From a virus, in IMG/VR virus record IMGVR_UViG_3300033146_000244, positions 1 through 64,000 of that record: DNA of 64,000 nucleotides; one strand, 5' to 3'. Under the pieces are notes generated by a model that saw only the letters and a list, made by a program, of their open reading frames with translations, was not told the origin of the DNA and did no database searches. Below, one piece after another: positions 21,301 to 28,799 of this stretch. The position numbers and the translations under genes were made by a program. Positions within the stretch are counted from its first letter, which is position 1; each line of letters starts with the position of its first letter.

Positions 21301-22415
21301 CATTCGGTCAAGCTACCGGAAAGAAGATAGGAGAAGCTAAAAAGATAGATAATCTTATAAATAAGACAAACATATTATTTGAGGTGAATGAAGCTGCTTA
21401 TGGAACTAAGAACAGTATAAGTGATAAGCTAAAAAAGTTAGGCTTCTTAATACCATTTGAAATGCAGAAACGTGGTGAGTATATCATACAAGGAATGATG
21501 ATGGTAGCATTAATGCGTACTAAAAAAGTTACTATAGGTATTAGTGAAGTATCACTATATGACTGTTATACAGAAGAAGGTGTATGGGATACGGAGAAGT
21601 ATGGAGCAGAGCCCTCAGAGTGGTCTGATGATATAAGTGCTAAGGATAGTAATGAATATACAAGGTTTAGAGATATGATGATTCAAACTATCAAGAGAGT
21701 GCACGGTAACTACGACCCGACGTCATTCTTAGAGGGTAAATCTACATCTATCGGTAGAATGGCATTTCAATATAAGAGTTGGGTACCAGAGGGTGTATTA
21801 ACTAGATTTGAGGATGCGCATGATGAAGAACAAATGGGTAGAGTAGTGAAGGGTAGATATGTTACTTATAAGGATATAAAACTAAAGAATGCCTTTAGTA
21901 TAATGCTTAATCCTATGTACCTCTTAGGATTAAAGAAGGTTGAACTTAATGGGTTCGGTAATATAAAGAGTGAGGTAGATTTGCAGAACATGAGATATAA
22001 CATAGCAGAAGCTCGTTGGATAATGGTAGCAATAACTGTTAATTTACTAGCAGCATTAGCATACGCAGTTGGAGATGATGACGATGATGAAGTACGTGGT
22101 ATAAAATCAATGATTAACACAATGGGTAGATTACAGAGTGACCTTACATTTTATATGAACCCACTAACTATAGTAGATATAGCTAAAAATCCTTTTCCTG
22201 TGCTACAAACGTTTAGTGATGTACATAAAGCTATAGTAACCATCCGTAAAACAGCTTTTAGTGATAGTGACTATTATAGCACATCGCACTTGCTTAAAAG
22301 TATAGCTAAGCCACTGCCACTCGTTGGCAACATTGCATCTGTGCTTAATTCAGATAGTAGAATATATGCAAATGAACCAGTTAAGATATTTAAGGGCATG
22401 CTAGAAGAGGAGTAA
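18354..22415 (+). CDS. Large virion/cargo protein, 1353 aa
   Basis: It starts MGCPNKQHPLWKNMVLKLGE, an N-terminal pattern (CPN..HP.WK) that I associate with very large phage virion proteins of uncertain function. Residues about 145-160 contain a nearly unbroken run of glutamates. Long Lys/Glu/Asp-rich helical regions fill the middle (about 160-850). Near residue 1230 there is one hydrophobic segment (MVAITVNLLAALAYAVG) followed directly by a DDDDDE acidic patch. No catalytic motif is recognised. It is the last gene of the rightward cargo operon, behind the giant polymerase, and is likely co-packaged with it or acts as its partner; this is inferred from position. It ends with TAA 32 bases before a strong terminator and meets the leftward operon head-on. 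Confidence 0.75.
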   Translation: MGCPNKQHPLWKNMVLKLGEELAYKVYKANSEKLLSVKEAEAVVKRREERSISDEQLAPSVNEIPLTAISHPETYHRYNLTNIKNVQRRFKTNSDLIATMLNNLNRLSGLKFTKREVSETESVIDISKIEVAQQVNVEYALVTEPILEEEEEEEEETEKIVDTSKEAFEKLAFTTQLAIKKVREVKADLIARSNRDNTSKSDIRDRLDKLGRDEADLFQNDTFITALGIASEAMDRLEMELSKNVQLSDTEVSLMGRELSTWKTLLDWIQDAKNSDYSALHTKAVQDSTEVLQGRYTRIHADIMKVTVENTKAGYKRKMRKAPSKDFSTVSVEINKAKRFAADLSRSADKLAQYIDTLLKSKDRNTGNVIAKIFSVINAKMTEMTDAEIDITSKEFQRKYTNSAGDGLVDEYSEHYREQVKAHEHTRIRINNLKYGKQRTKQTKKFKEWEKNNLITVNASKVTGYKAEVTAEERATLEKEELDRLTSMYGAEKASQMIKKSKELYKEYLKDKKIKIARIEEDAEVHTEEGKLLEGDAKKQYIYNRTNYFIRANNPLYLNEYLSDKKSNSFVHTGVYSVQEPMHYESNDIHYDKRFKELQSDEAAMEFLDWYKATLDALISKLPQNIVDKLDSAFLPDVTKKLSEKLVEKGFNAKGISDRIIDLLKSGEFTELALESITADGDQSSFFDSANRKQRRVLVANHRNKAKEIGIEITKLEDAIELNTAKAAAKTRELDKYIKYGFENDPDALVARAELNVINKKIAEDTAKIEPLKVKKDKVKENKSTDLFGILKAFAVMAISYEQSAEVEDSVLLAKRVMDNITQYKDHKGDLIEDADGAKNIKALAEYTINSSLYGETRVDRKTTNIDVVLSKDDRVVAKAVKKIKIQAYEDEANGIITSKERHKIVVEQDARYEALNKAKLSWSKVLDWVLAYTQLKGLGYNPISSSVNLVYGLIMNQMYAASQTDTTHKDMMWAFKIMWGAAFGQATGKKIGEAKKIDNLINKTNILFEVNEAAYGTKNSISDKLKKLGFLIPFEMQKRGEYIIQGMMMVALMRTKKVTIGISEVSLYDCYTEEGVWDTEKYGAEPSEWSDDISAKDSNEYTRFRDMMIQTIKRVHGNYDPTSFLEGKSTSIGRMAFQYKSWVPEGVLTRFEDAHDEEQMGRVVKGRYVTYKDIKLKNAFSIMLNPMYLLGLKKVELNGFGNIKSEVDLQNMRYNIAEARWIMVAITVNLLAALAYAVGDDDDDEVRGIKSMINTMGRLQSDLTFYMNPLTIVDIAKNPFPVLQTFSDVHKAIVTIRKTAFSDSDYYSTSHLLKSIAKPLPLVGNIASVLNSDSRIYANEPVKIFKGMLEEE
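18528..18537 (+). repeat. Recurrent motif CCCAGTGTAA, site 2
   Basis: Sense orientation, extended to GCCCCCAGTGTAAATG. It encodes APSVNE in an apparently disordered region near residue 60 of the 1353-aa protein. Confidence 0.8.
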
Positions 22416-22446
22416 TATGTTACTACACAGCCTAGCGTAAATTTTT

Positions 22447-22480
22447 AAAAGAGAGCCTCATAGAAGACTCTCTTTTTTTT
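22447..22480. terminator. Terminator at the convergent operon junction
   Basis: AAAAGAGAG (22447-22455) pairs with CTCTCTTTT (22468-22476), and T residues continue to 22480. On the + strand it is a good intrinsic terminator for the cargo operon. The A-run on the left arm means it could also stop leftward transcription. Confidence 0.85.
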
Positions 22481-22482
22481 GT

Positions 22483-22734
22483 TTATATAGTAGAGTTTAA
22501 GAAGGCTAGTTGCTCCTCTGTGTAGCTACTATTGGTATACTTTATACCCCTATATTTCTTTTTGCTATACTGTCTATAGTCATACGGTAACATAACTACT
22601 GTGTATTCGTTTATATCTTTATAGACATCTACAACATTGCCCATTATATCAGCACCTATATCATCTTTATTTCTTTTTCTATAATGTGCTGTGAATGCAC
22701 CTGTCGGATTACCTAAGTCTTTACTCTTCTTCAT
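22483..22734 (-). CDS. Small hypothetical protein, 83 aa
   Basis: Basic, with a Tyr/Lys-rich second half (YRQYSKKKYRGIKY). No recognised domain, signal peptide or membrane segment. It is the last gene of the long leftward operon and ends three bases from the convergent terminator. Its start overlaps the end of the upstream 56-aa gene by 14 bases, typical of translationally coupled phage genes. Confidence 0.6.
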   Translation of the reverse strand: MKKSKDLGNPTGAFTAHYRKRNKDDIGADIMGNVVDVYKDINEYTVVMLPYDYRQYSKKKYRGIKYTNSSYTEEQLAFLNSTI

Positions 22735-22891
22735 CTTTTTTCTTAGGTGGTACGACTACCTCTACCCGTTCTCCGTCTTTATAGAACTCTGGATTACCAG
22801 AGTACTCTTCCTTATCAGCTTCTATAAATTTTTTATCTCTTCCTTTTGGTGCTTCTTTAAACATGCTACTAAGTTTTCTAAATATTTTCAT
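22721..22891 (-). CDS. Small charged protein, 56 aa
   Basis: Opens MKIFRKLSSMFKEAPKGRDK and ends in a Lys/Glu-rich tail (PPKKKDEEE). Many small phage proteins near structural or nucleotide genes look like this, and no function can be assigned. It fills the gap after dUTPase and overlaps the next gene by 14 bases in another frame, which supports it being real. The ATG is preceded by an A/T-rich leader. Confidence 0.6.
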   Translation of the reverse strand: MKIFRKLSSMFKEAPKGRDKKFIEADKEEYSGNPEFYKDGERVEVVVPPKKKDEEE

Positions 22892-22917
22892 CGTGTTTAT
22901 GTTATTGGTTTACTCTA

Positions 22918-23454
22918 CTATCTACCTGAACTACCGTGACCGTTGTCTCCTCTTGCAGTTTCTTCTAATTTGTCTACTTCTACCAACATTATATTTTCTA
23001 CTTTCTTTATAGCGAATTGTGCTATCTTATCACCTATATTATATGAACCTATCACTATCTTACCAGCTATCAACTTCTGTAACTTAATATGCTCCATTGG
23101 CTTTAATAGTGCCATTGTAATAGACCATTCTCCAGTATAGCCGCTATCTATTGTTCCTGGTGCGTTAGTCATCAGCATATCATACTTACGTATACTACTA
23201 CGTGGTCTTACTACTGCTTCGTATCCTGTAGGTATCTGTGTTCTTATACCACAGTAGTAAACTATTCTTAGTTCTTTCGTATGCGTATAATATTTATCTA
23301 TACTTCTGACGTATAAGTCGTAACAAGCATCATCCTCGTGTGCTTTTGTCGGTAGTTTACCCCCATCTAGTACGTTTATACTTATACCTAGTTGTGTACT
23401 TGTGGTTACTTCTTTTGCTACTTCTACTGATTTTATTGCTTTCTCTTTAGCCAT
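22918..23454 (-). CDS. dut: dUTP diphosphatase (trimeric dUTPase)
   Basis: Hydrolyses dUTP to dUMP and pyrophosphate, keeping uracil out of phage DNA and supplying dTMP synthesis. All five motifs of the trimeric family are visible in order: DACYDLY, RPRSS, GTIDSGYTGEW (with the uracil-binding and catalytic Asp region), GDKIAQFAI and the C-terminal P-loop-like RGDNGHGSSG. The length, 178 residues from the chosen ATG, is slightly long because of an N-terminal extension of about 20 residues. I chose the ATG at 23454 (MAKEKAIKSVEV); a longer frame to 23496 would overlap the upstream gene. The leftward neighbours include ribonucleotide reductase, which fits a nucleotide-supply group. Confidence 0.95.
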   Translation of the reverse strand: MAKEKAIKSVEVAKEVTTSTQLGISINVLDGGKLPTKAHEDDACYDLYVRSIDKYYTHTKELRIVYYCGIRTQIPTGYEAVVRPRSSIRKYDMLMTNAPGTIDSGYTGEWSITMALLKPMEHIKLQKLIAGKIVIGSYNIGDKIAQFAIKKVENIMLVEVDKLEETARGDNGHGSSGR

Positions 23455-23464
23455 GTTATGATTT

Positions 23465-23968
23465 TTATGGTAAGTACTCATTATTTGTATATACAATATC
23501 TTCTATAGCATTAAGCTCTTTTATAACATCGTATAGCACTAATTGTTCTTGTTCATCGTTATCTATTGTCAGTTCTTTTGCCAGCTGTTTCATTGACGTA
23601 TCACTAGCTGTCAGTACTTGTTCTATTCTGTTTACATCGTCCTTATCTGCAAAAGATATTATTAGCTTCTTAGCCATAAGTGACATAGCAGAGTAAGACC
23701 CTAATACAAACTTGTCGTAGTCCGCCTTGAATCTATCTCTTACTTTAAAACATGCGTAGCTTTTACCGTCTATCGCAGTAGTTACTCCTATAAAACCTTC
23801 TACGCTATACAAGTTATCTGATGTATTAGTAACGTATACTAAGTAATGCGTTTGTTTATTGTCATCCTCTAGTGCTTCTCTACTAGGTAGTACCGCTACC
23901 ATATCTTCTGTTTTTAACGACAGTGGTACTACTAAGGGTAATACGTAAGCCGTTGTTCTATTTACCAT
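23465..23968 (-). CDS. Hypothetical protein, 167 aa
   Basis: Not recognised. The N-terminal half looks beta-rich (PLVVPLSLK, THYLVYVTNT, YACFKVRDRF), and the C-terminal half is helical and acidic. No signal peptide or membrane segment. The start overlaps the 3' end of the upstream 229-aa gene by 11 bases, and dUTPase follows after 10 bases, so it is part of the same transcript. Confidence 0.6.
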   Translation of the reverse strand: MVNRTTAYVLPLVVPLSLKTEDMVAVLPSREALEDDNKQTHYLVYVTNTSDNLYSVEGFIGVTTAIDGKSYACFKVRDRFKADYDKFVLGSYSAMSLMAKKLIISFADKDDVNRIEQVLTASDTSMKQLAKELTIDNDEQEQLVLYDVIKELNAIEDIVYTNNEYLP

Positions 23969-24647
23969 AATGGAAATTTATCTGTTTGTACTGTATTTCT
24001 TGTTTAAAGTACATCAACTCTAGTGACCTCTTATAGAACCTCATTAATCCATCAGGTAATCCATATTTAGCTACGTACATTGTTTGAATTTCTATATTGG
24101 CATAACTACTAGTCATGTTTTCTAACGGCATATTCTTAATTACATTATCCGCTAAGTACATATATGTATTCATATTAGCTCTATCACTGTTAATATACTC
24201 TAATTTAGCTTGTGTTATAGTGTTGTTAGAGTAGTGATAGCCTTGTAATATACGTAGTTTATTATCGTTATGTACTACTACAGGTATTGTATTTGTAGTA
24301 GGTCTATTTAATTTAGTGTTGCTTACGGGTATTCTGGATAGTACAGATTTTATAGCAGAAGGTACATCATCTACTAAATACGCACCCCACCTATGCGTTG
24401 AACCGTCTTGTCTTTTGTACCCTCCTTTTAATAGTACTTTTTTTACTGCTTTAGCTTCTACATTATAGTAATTCAGTATCTCCTTATTGCTTACAAATAT
24501 ATAATATCCATCTGTAACTAGTAAGTTTTTTAAGAGCTTCAGTAGTTGTTCTTTAACAACTACTGCAATACTCTTATCTTTTTCTGTACTAGCTTGTAAT
24601 AGACTGTAATACTGTATAAGCATATCCCCGTCTATTATAGGTATCAC
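23958..24647 (-). CDS. Hypothetical protein, 229 aa (weak nuclease-like N-terminus)
   Basis: The N-terminus MIPIIDGDMLIQYY resembles the first strand and Asp-Gly-Asp of phage FEN/PIN-type 5'-3' exonucleases. However, I cannot find the later acidic clusters of that family, so the resemblance is weak and not used to name it. The rest mixes helices with Tyr- and Asn-rich segments. Coupled to the upstream 130-aa gene by a one-base overlap. It could be a degraded nuclease or an unrelated nucleotide-metabolism accessory protein. Confidence 0.6.
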   Translation of the reverse strand: MIPIIDGDMLIQYYSLLQASTEKDKSIAVVVKEQLLKLLKNLLVTDGYYIFVSNKEILNYYNVEAKAVKKVLLKGGYKRQDGSTHRWGAYLVDDVPSAIKSVLSRIPVSNTKLNRPTTNTIPVVVHNDNKLRILQGYHYSNNTITQAKLEYINSDRANMNTYMYLADNVIKNMPLENMTSSYANIEIQTMYVAKYGLPDGLMRFYKRSLELMYFKQEIQYKQINFHYGK

Positions 24648-25039
24648 TATAGGGTATTGTAATATGTTACTGTACTATCATAGCCTATACGAGTTATACT
24701 TTTTATAGTGTTAAGATTAACTTGTATCATACCGTCTGTTCCGTTGGCTTCTGCTTTATCTAAGTCAGTAGCTTGTAGATGTGTTGTCACACCTAAACCA
24801 TCTAGTGTCCCTATAAAAGTACGCATACTACCATCTGCTTTCACGAACTCACACCCAATTATCTCACCAGTTGCTATAACGTCTCTTCGTAGTTTACTAA
24901 ACTCTTTTTTATTCAACGACCTATTAGTGTACGCTGTATCTACTTTATTATGCAATGTTTTAAAAGGTATCCTCCGCATATCCTTACTCACTACTCTTAC
25001 TACCTCGCCTCCTACTAATTTTGTATTTAATGTGTACAT
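24647..25039 (-). CDS. Small SH3/DUF2693-like protein, 130 aa
   Basis: Residues about 60-130 show GCEFVKADGSMRTFIGTLDG followed by QVNLNTIKSITRIG. This is the strand-turn-strand pattern (KxDGxxRxxxGTL...NxxxI) of small SH3-barrel proteins common in Bacteroidota phages and mobile elements (DUF2693-like). The helical N-terminus is basic. The role is unknown. It sits directly downstream of the ribonucleotide reductase gene. The 174-aa protein at 28223-28747 has a similar C-terminal pattern (MIGTLVVN...VNINSIISYT), so the two may be related. Confidence 0.6.
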   Translation of the reverse strand: MYTLNTKLVGGEVVRVVSKDMRRIPFKTLHNKVDTAYTNRSLNKKEFSKLRRDVIATGEIIGCEFVKADGSMRTFIGTLDGLGVTTHLQATDLDKAEANGTDGMIQVNLNTIKSITRIGYDSTVTYYNTL

Positions 25040-25072
25040 AATATTGTTATTTAATGTTTATTATCTATTCTA

Positions 25073-27856
25073 CTAACCACAACTACTATCTCCGCATGTA
25101 TCACATATAGAGCAACCACCTTCGTATCTTATAGTACCACCGCATATAAGACAGTCTCCTTTTACGGTATCATCTGCTATATAGTTGCTTAATACTCTCT
25201 TTACAGCTGTTGCAAATACACCTATAGGCAATTCTACCTTATCTATATCTCTTACTGCTTGTAGTACTGTTCCACCCATTCTAAACACTCTGCTAAGTAG
25301 CCTAGTCAGTACCTCCTCTTCACCATTCATATAGTGAGATGCTAAGTCTTCTAGCACCACGTAGTCAGTCTTTAAATCATATACCGTCTTTGTATCTTTA
25401 CTTACATGTTTTACTATTTCTCCTTTGTTTACTAATAAATGAGTCTTTACATCTTTGAATGCAAATATTTCATACACCTTATCTTTATGTAAACCAATTA
25501 CTATCGTCCACAAGTTACTATTAATCCGCACACTATGTACATCGCAATTAAGTGTTTCTGGTCGTGCAGTCTCTACATTTACACTGGGGAGCGTAGCGTG
25601 TTTATGAACAACACCCATTCTGCAACCATCTCTGTACACAGTAAGTCCTTTCAAATTTGCTTTGTGTGCAGCTTTGTATATCTTTCCTATAGTCTTCTCT
25701 GTAGTATCATTCGGTAAGTTTATTGTACTGCTTATAGCACTATTTATATAACGCTGCATTGTCTTTTGTACTGCTATTCTATCTTGCCAGAGTATATCAT
25801 GTGCTGTCTGTTTATACCAAGAGGATGACTTTATAATCTCTCCTATGTTTGTTATACCATTACCCAGTCCAGTAGCATTCAACCAGTCTACAAATGGTGG
25901 GTGCATTGTAGGCAGTGTCTGCCATTTATCCCCTACCTCATCTATGAAGTCATATTCTGCATCATCAAGTACCTTCACATTTCTAAAACCTTGTACACTA
26001 TATAATGGTTCTGCTGCATTGCTTACACCTAATATAATACTACCAGTACCTACTGGTGCTATTGTACTTGTTTGTATGTTTCTTAATGCTTTCTCCGTAG
26101 ATACATTGTTATCTATTCTGTAGTCCTTACTAAACATACTCTCTCCTCTTGTATTAGCTAAAGCATAGTTAGTCCTCTCTTCTGTTTTAGCCTTTATATC
26201 CATTATACTACTTATATAGCTCATATCACTGTACTTTAATCCTAAAGCAGCTTGTGTATCAGCTAGTCCTGTAATACCTATTCCAACTCTTCTCGTTTTT
26301 ATTAGCTTTCTGCGTATATTAGTCCACAAATCAACTTCGTCCCTATCTATAGGTAGTAGTTTATTAAGTATTCTATCTATATGTTCTATCTCTACGTCCA
26401 CAAGGGTATCAGCTATCTTATGATATATTTCACAGTCCTTTGTATATTCTACCGTGTCAAACTCAGCGTTTCTTGTAAATTTGTCTATCACGTAAGCATA
26501 CAAGTTATGGTGCATCAATCCACAAGACTCATCTGGTGGTAAGGGTTGTTCTCCGCATTGCCCAGTTACTATACCGTTAAAAGTGCCTTTATGTTTTAAA
26601 GGTTCTGTAAAACAAAATGTATCTTCATTGTCTACTTCTATTACAGTTATTTTTTTTACAACTGTCTGTATCACCTTATCAAGATTATCTAGGTAGTAAG
26701 GTTCTATAGTATCTCCTACCACTATATCTTTTGCTTGTACTTTTATATTACCAGCTAGATACCAGTTATGTGCAGGGGTGCATTCTAACGAATAGCTGCG
26801 TGTAGGTACCGTTACTGATGGTGCTACATCTTCTGTGTCTATGCGTAACCACTTATTTGTTTTTCCAGTCCTCTCTATTTTAACAGTAGCCCATTGACTA
26901 CCATTCCAAACGTCATGCCAGTTACCTACTTCATTTTCTATAAATAGGTCACCTACATGTGTAGTTATACGTGTATTACCTCTTACGCATGGATTAGTAC
27001 TCACCTCCTCATACTCCTTACCGTATTTACCAGTACCGCCTCTAAGTATTGTATCCCAGAATAGTACACCTGGTTCTGCACTTAACCAGTTATTGTGCAC
27101 CAGCTTGTCCCATAGTTCTACAGCACGTATTACTTTAATATACATACCGTCTATTAAGCATAGTCCTTCTGTATACTTAGCTTCCCAACCTGCTGGTAAT
27201 TTAGCATCTATAGGGAATGTTTGCACATACTGTGAGTCTGTTTCTACCGCTTCCATGAAATCATCACTCACTTTTACTGATATATTTGCTCCAGTAATCT
27301 TAGTTGTGTCCTTTTTAGCATCTATGAAGTCTCCTGCATCAGGATGCCTAACGTCTATACTCAACATCAACGCACCTCGTCTGCCGTCTTGTGCGACTCT
27401 GCGTGTGTCTTCACTATACTGTTCCATGAATGGTACTATGCCTGTAGATGTATTAGCTGCATTATTAACTACAGCTCCTTTTGGTCTAATGTGCGATAAG
27501 TCGTGTCCTACACCACCTCTACGCTTCATAAGATTTACAGCATCTAAAGCTGTTCTGTATATACCATTATAAGAGTCTGGTGTATTACCTATTACAAAGC
27601 AGTTACGTGTACTTACTAGCTTATCAGTACCAACACTTGCCATATAGCTACCACCTAGTATGAATTTACCTTCATTAAATAGTCGTAGTATTGTTATCTT
27701 GTCTATACCGTCTGTGTAATTTTTCTCTTTATCCTTTTTTACAATAGCGTTTGCTATCCTTTCAAATGAGTCTTGTATTGTGACTTCTGCTCCTTGTAAC
27801 CATTTCTGATTAAAGATGCTTCTACCAAACTCGTTATTTTTAAAGTATTCTCCCAT
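25073..27856 (-). CDS. nrdJ: Class II (B12-dependent) ribonucleotide reductase with intein, 927 aa
   Basis: Reduces ribonucleotides to deoxyribonucleotides for phage DNA synthesis, using adenosylcobalamin as radical source. Features seen: a barrel with the catalytic cysteine motif STNP-CGEQPLPPDESC split by an intein (residues 290-433); GVGHDLSHIRP; the GLTVYRDGCR signature near the end of the barrel; a TSCPD-like domain (LNCDVHSVRIN) at about residues 770-860; and a C-terminal zinc-ribbon tail with paired cysteines (CLICGG, CSICDTCG). No ATP cone and no separate small subunit in the window, as expected for class II. Without the intein the enzyme is about 783 residues. The recurrent DNA motif falls in the linker just before the TSCPD domain. 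A GroES-like gene lies upstream. Confidence 0.93.
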   Translation of the reverse strand: MGEYFKNNEFGRSIFNQKWLQGAEVTIQDSFERIANAIVKKDKEKNYTDGIDKITILRLFNEGKFILGGSYMASVGTDKLVSTRNCFVIGNTPDSYNGIYRTALDAVNLMKRRGGVGHDLSHIRPKGAVVNNAANTSTGIVPFMEQYSEDTRRVAQDGRRGALMLSIDVRHPDAGDFIDAKKDTTKITGANISVKVSDDFMEAVETDSQYVQTFPIDAKLPAGWEAKYTEGLCLIDGMYIKVIRAVELWDKLVHNNWLSAEPGVLFWDTILRGGTGKYGKEYEEVSTNPCVRGNTRITTHVGDLFIENEVGNWHDVWNGSQWATVKIERTGKTNKWLRIDTEDVAPSVTVPTRSYSLECTPAHNWYLAGNIKVQAKDIVVGDTIEPYYLDNLDKVIQTVVKKITVIEVDNEDTFCFTEPLKHKGTFNGIVTGQCGEQPLPPDESCGLMHHNLYAYVIDKFTRNAEFDTVEYTKDCEIYHKIADTLVDVEIEHIDRILNKLLPIDRDEVDLWTNIRRKLIKTRRVGIGITGLADTQAALGLKYSDMSYISSIMDIKAKTEERTNYALANTRGESMFSKDYRIDNNVSTEKALRNIQTSTIAPVGTGSIILGVSNAAEPLYSVQGFRNVKVLDDAEYDFIDEVGDKWQTLPTMHPPFVDWLNATGLGNGITNIGEIIKSSSWYKQTAHDILWQDRIAVQKTMQRYINSAISSTINLPNDTTEKTIGKIYKAAHKANLKGLTVYRDGCRMGVVHKHATLPSVNVETARPETLNCDVHSVRINSNLWTIVIGLHKDKVYEIFAFKDVKTHLLVNKGEIVKHVSKDTKTVYDLKTDYVVLEDLASHYMNGEEEVLTRLLSRVFRMGGTVLQAVRDIDKVELPIGVFATAVKRVLSNYIADDTVKGDCLICGGTIRYEGGCSICDTCGDSSCG
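25579..25588 (-). repeat. Recurrent motif CCCAGTGTAA, site 3
   Basis: Sense to nrdJ (minus-strand reading TCCCCAGTGTAAATG). It encodes LPSVNV in the linker before the TSCPD domain. Confidence 0.8.
26558..26989 (-). other. Mini-intein in NrdJ, 144 aa
   Basis: Starts at Cys290 (CVRGNTRITTHVGD, block A), has a TPAHNWYLAG block B with its conserved His, then EVDNEDTFCFTEP (block F) and FNGIVTGQ (block G) before the +1 Cys434. Removal restores STNP-CGEQPL, the reductase active-site motif. The +1 residue is the catalytic cysteine, so unspliced enzyme should be inactive. There is no endonuclease domain. The last residue is Gln rather than Asn and the penultimate residue is Gly rather than His, as in a minority of known inteins. 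Confidence 0.92.
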
Positions 27857-27918
27857 GTATATATGTTTTTAGTGTAACGGTAGTAGCTAGTTTTATCTAG
27901 CTACTATATATATCAATA

Positions 27919-28221
27919 CTATTTAGTTAGTAAGTCTTTCTCGTTTTCTACTATACCTGGAATATGTAATTGGTCTACTATAAGGCACTCTATACCGTTT
28001 ATACTGATAGGCGGTGCTATAGCTACCATATGCCATACCAAAGCACCAACTACAATACCTGATTCAGTTACCTTGTTTCCTACTGCTAGTACCTTGCTAG
28101 TACGCATACTACTACTATCTGAAACAGTACTAAGTATAATACCTGACTTAGATGTTGTCGTCTTACTAGCTTCTAGTACTACATTACTACCCGTTGGAAT
28201 GAAATTTAATTTTTTTGACAT
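27919..28221 (-). CDS. GroES-like co-chaperonin, 100 aa
   Basis: Length and layout fit chaperonin-10. The pattern is FIPTGSNVVLEASKTTTSKSG, then GIILSTVSD (the GGIIL-type mobile-loop end), VLAVGNKV, VVGALVWH and a final LIVDQLHIPGIV. A phage version could redirect host GroEL toward phage proteins, as T4 gp31 does; that role is an inference. No GroEL homologue is seen in the window. It lies just upstream of nrdJ and two bases after the 174-aa gene, so it is in the same leftward transcript. Confidence 0.75.
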   Translation of the reverse strand: MSKKLNFIPTGSNVVLEASKTTTSKSGIILSTVSDSSSMRTSKVLAVGNKVTESGIVVGALVWHMVAIAPPISINGIECLIVDQLHIPGIVENEKDLLTK

Positions 28222-28222
28222 C

Positions 28223-28747
28223 TTATATAGTGTTTAAATTGTGAAATGTATAACTTATTATGCTATTTATATTAACTGGTCTGACGTTAGATGTATCAAA
28301 TTCTCTCATCTGTAATTGCCCGTGTTTTTTAATATAGTCGCCATTAGCATTAACTACTAGCGTACCTATCATAGAACGTCTATCTCCATGTGCTATTGCT
28401 TCTGCAAATGAAGTTTGATTATACTCTCCTGCCTTCATTTTAATAAATACTGCTTTACTATCAGGCTTTTTAAAGAATACTATCTGTACTAGCTTGTTTC
28501 TCATTGCTGGTAGCTCCATAGTAAACTGTTCTAATAATTTAGTCCTTGTACCAAACTGTGTAGCTTTACCACGTATTTTATCTGATAAGTTATCACCATC
28601 TCTTTCTACAAGTCCTTTAGACATTTTAACTTCTGCTCCTCCTTCTCTTTTTGTAATAAACCGCTCTTTACCATTTACTACTTCAGTACCTACTATTTTA
28701 GTTACTTGCAATACTGTAATGTAATCACCTATTTTTATTTTATTCAC
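28223..28747 (-). CDS. Hypothetical protein, 174 aa
   Basis: Starts MNKIKIGDYITVLQVTK, with beta-rich N- and C-terminal parts and a central helix region (IRGKATQFGTRTKLLEQFT). The C-terminal strand pattern (MIGTLVVNANG, VNINSIISYTF) recalls the 130-aa SH3-like protein downstream of nrdJ. I do not recognise the full protein. No membrane segment. It is followed two bases later by the GroES-like gene. Confidence 0.6.
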   Translation of the reverse strand: MNKIKIGDYITVLQVTKIVGTEVVNGKERFITKREGGAEVKMSKGLVERDGDNLSDKIRGKATQFGTRTKLLEQFTMELPAMRNKLVQIVFFKKPDSKAVFIKMKAGEYNQTSFAEAIAHGDRRSMIGTLVVNANGDYIKKHGQLQMREFDTSNVRPVNINSIISYTFHNLNTI

Positions 28748-28799
28748 TGTGTCACTGTTTTATAATTTATACCGTATTCTAAGTGTTGCTATTTATATA

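Noticed and set aside
23958-24647. Naming the 229-aa protein a 5'-3' exonuclease.
   Set aside because: Only the first acidic motif (IIDGD) resembles the family; the later metal-binding clusters are absent.
25073-27856. Class I ribonucleotide reductase (NrdA).
   Set aside because: No ATP cone and no NrdB gene in the window; the TSCPD-like domain and C-terminal zinc-ribbon tail point to class II NrdJ.
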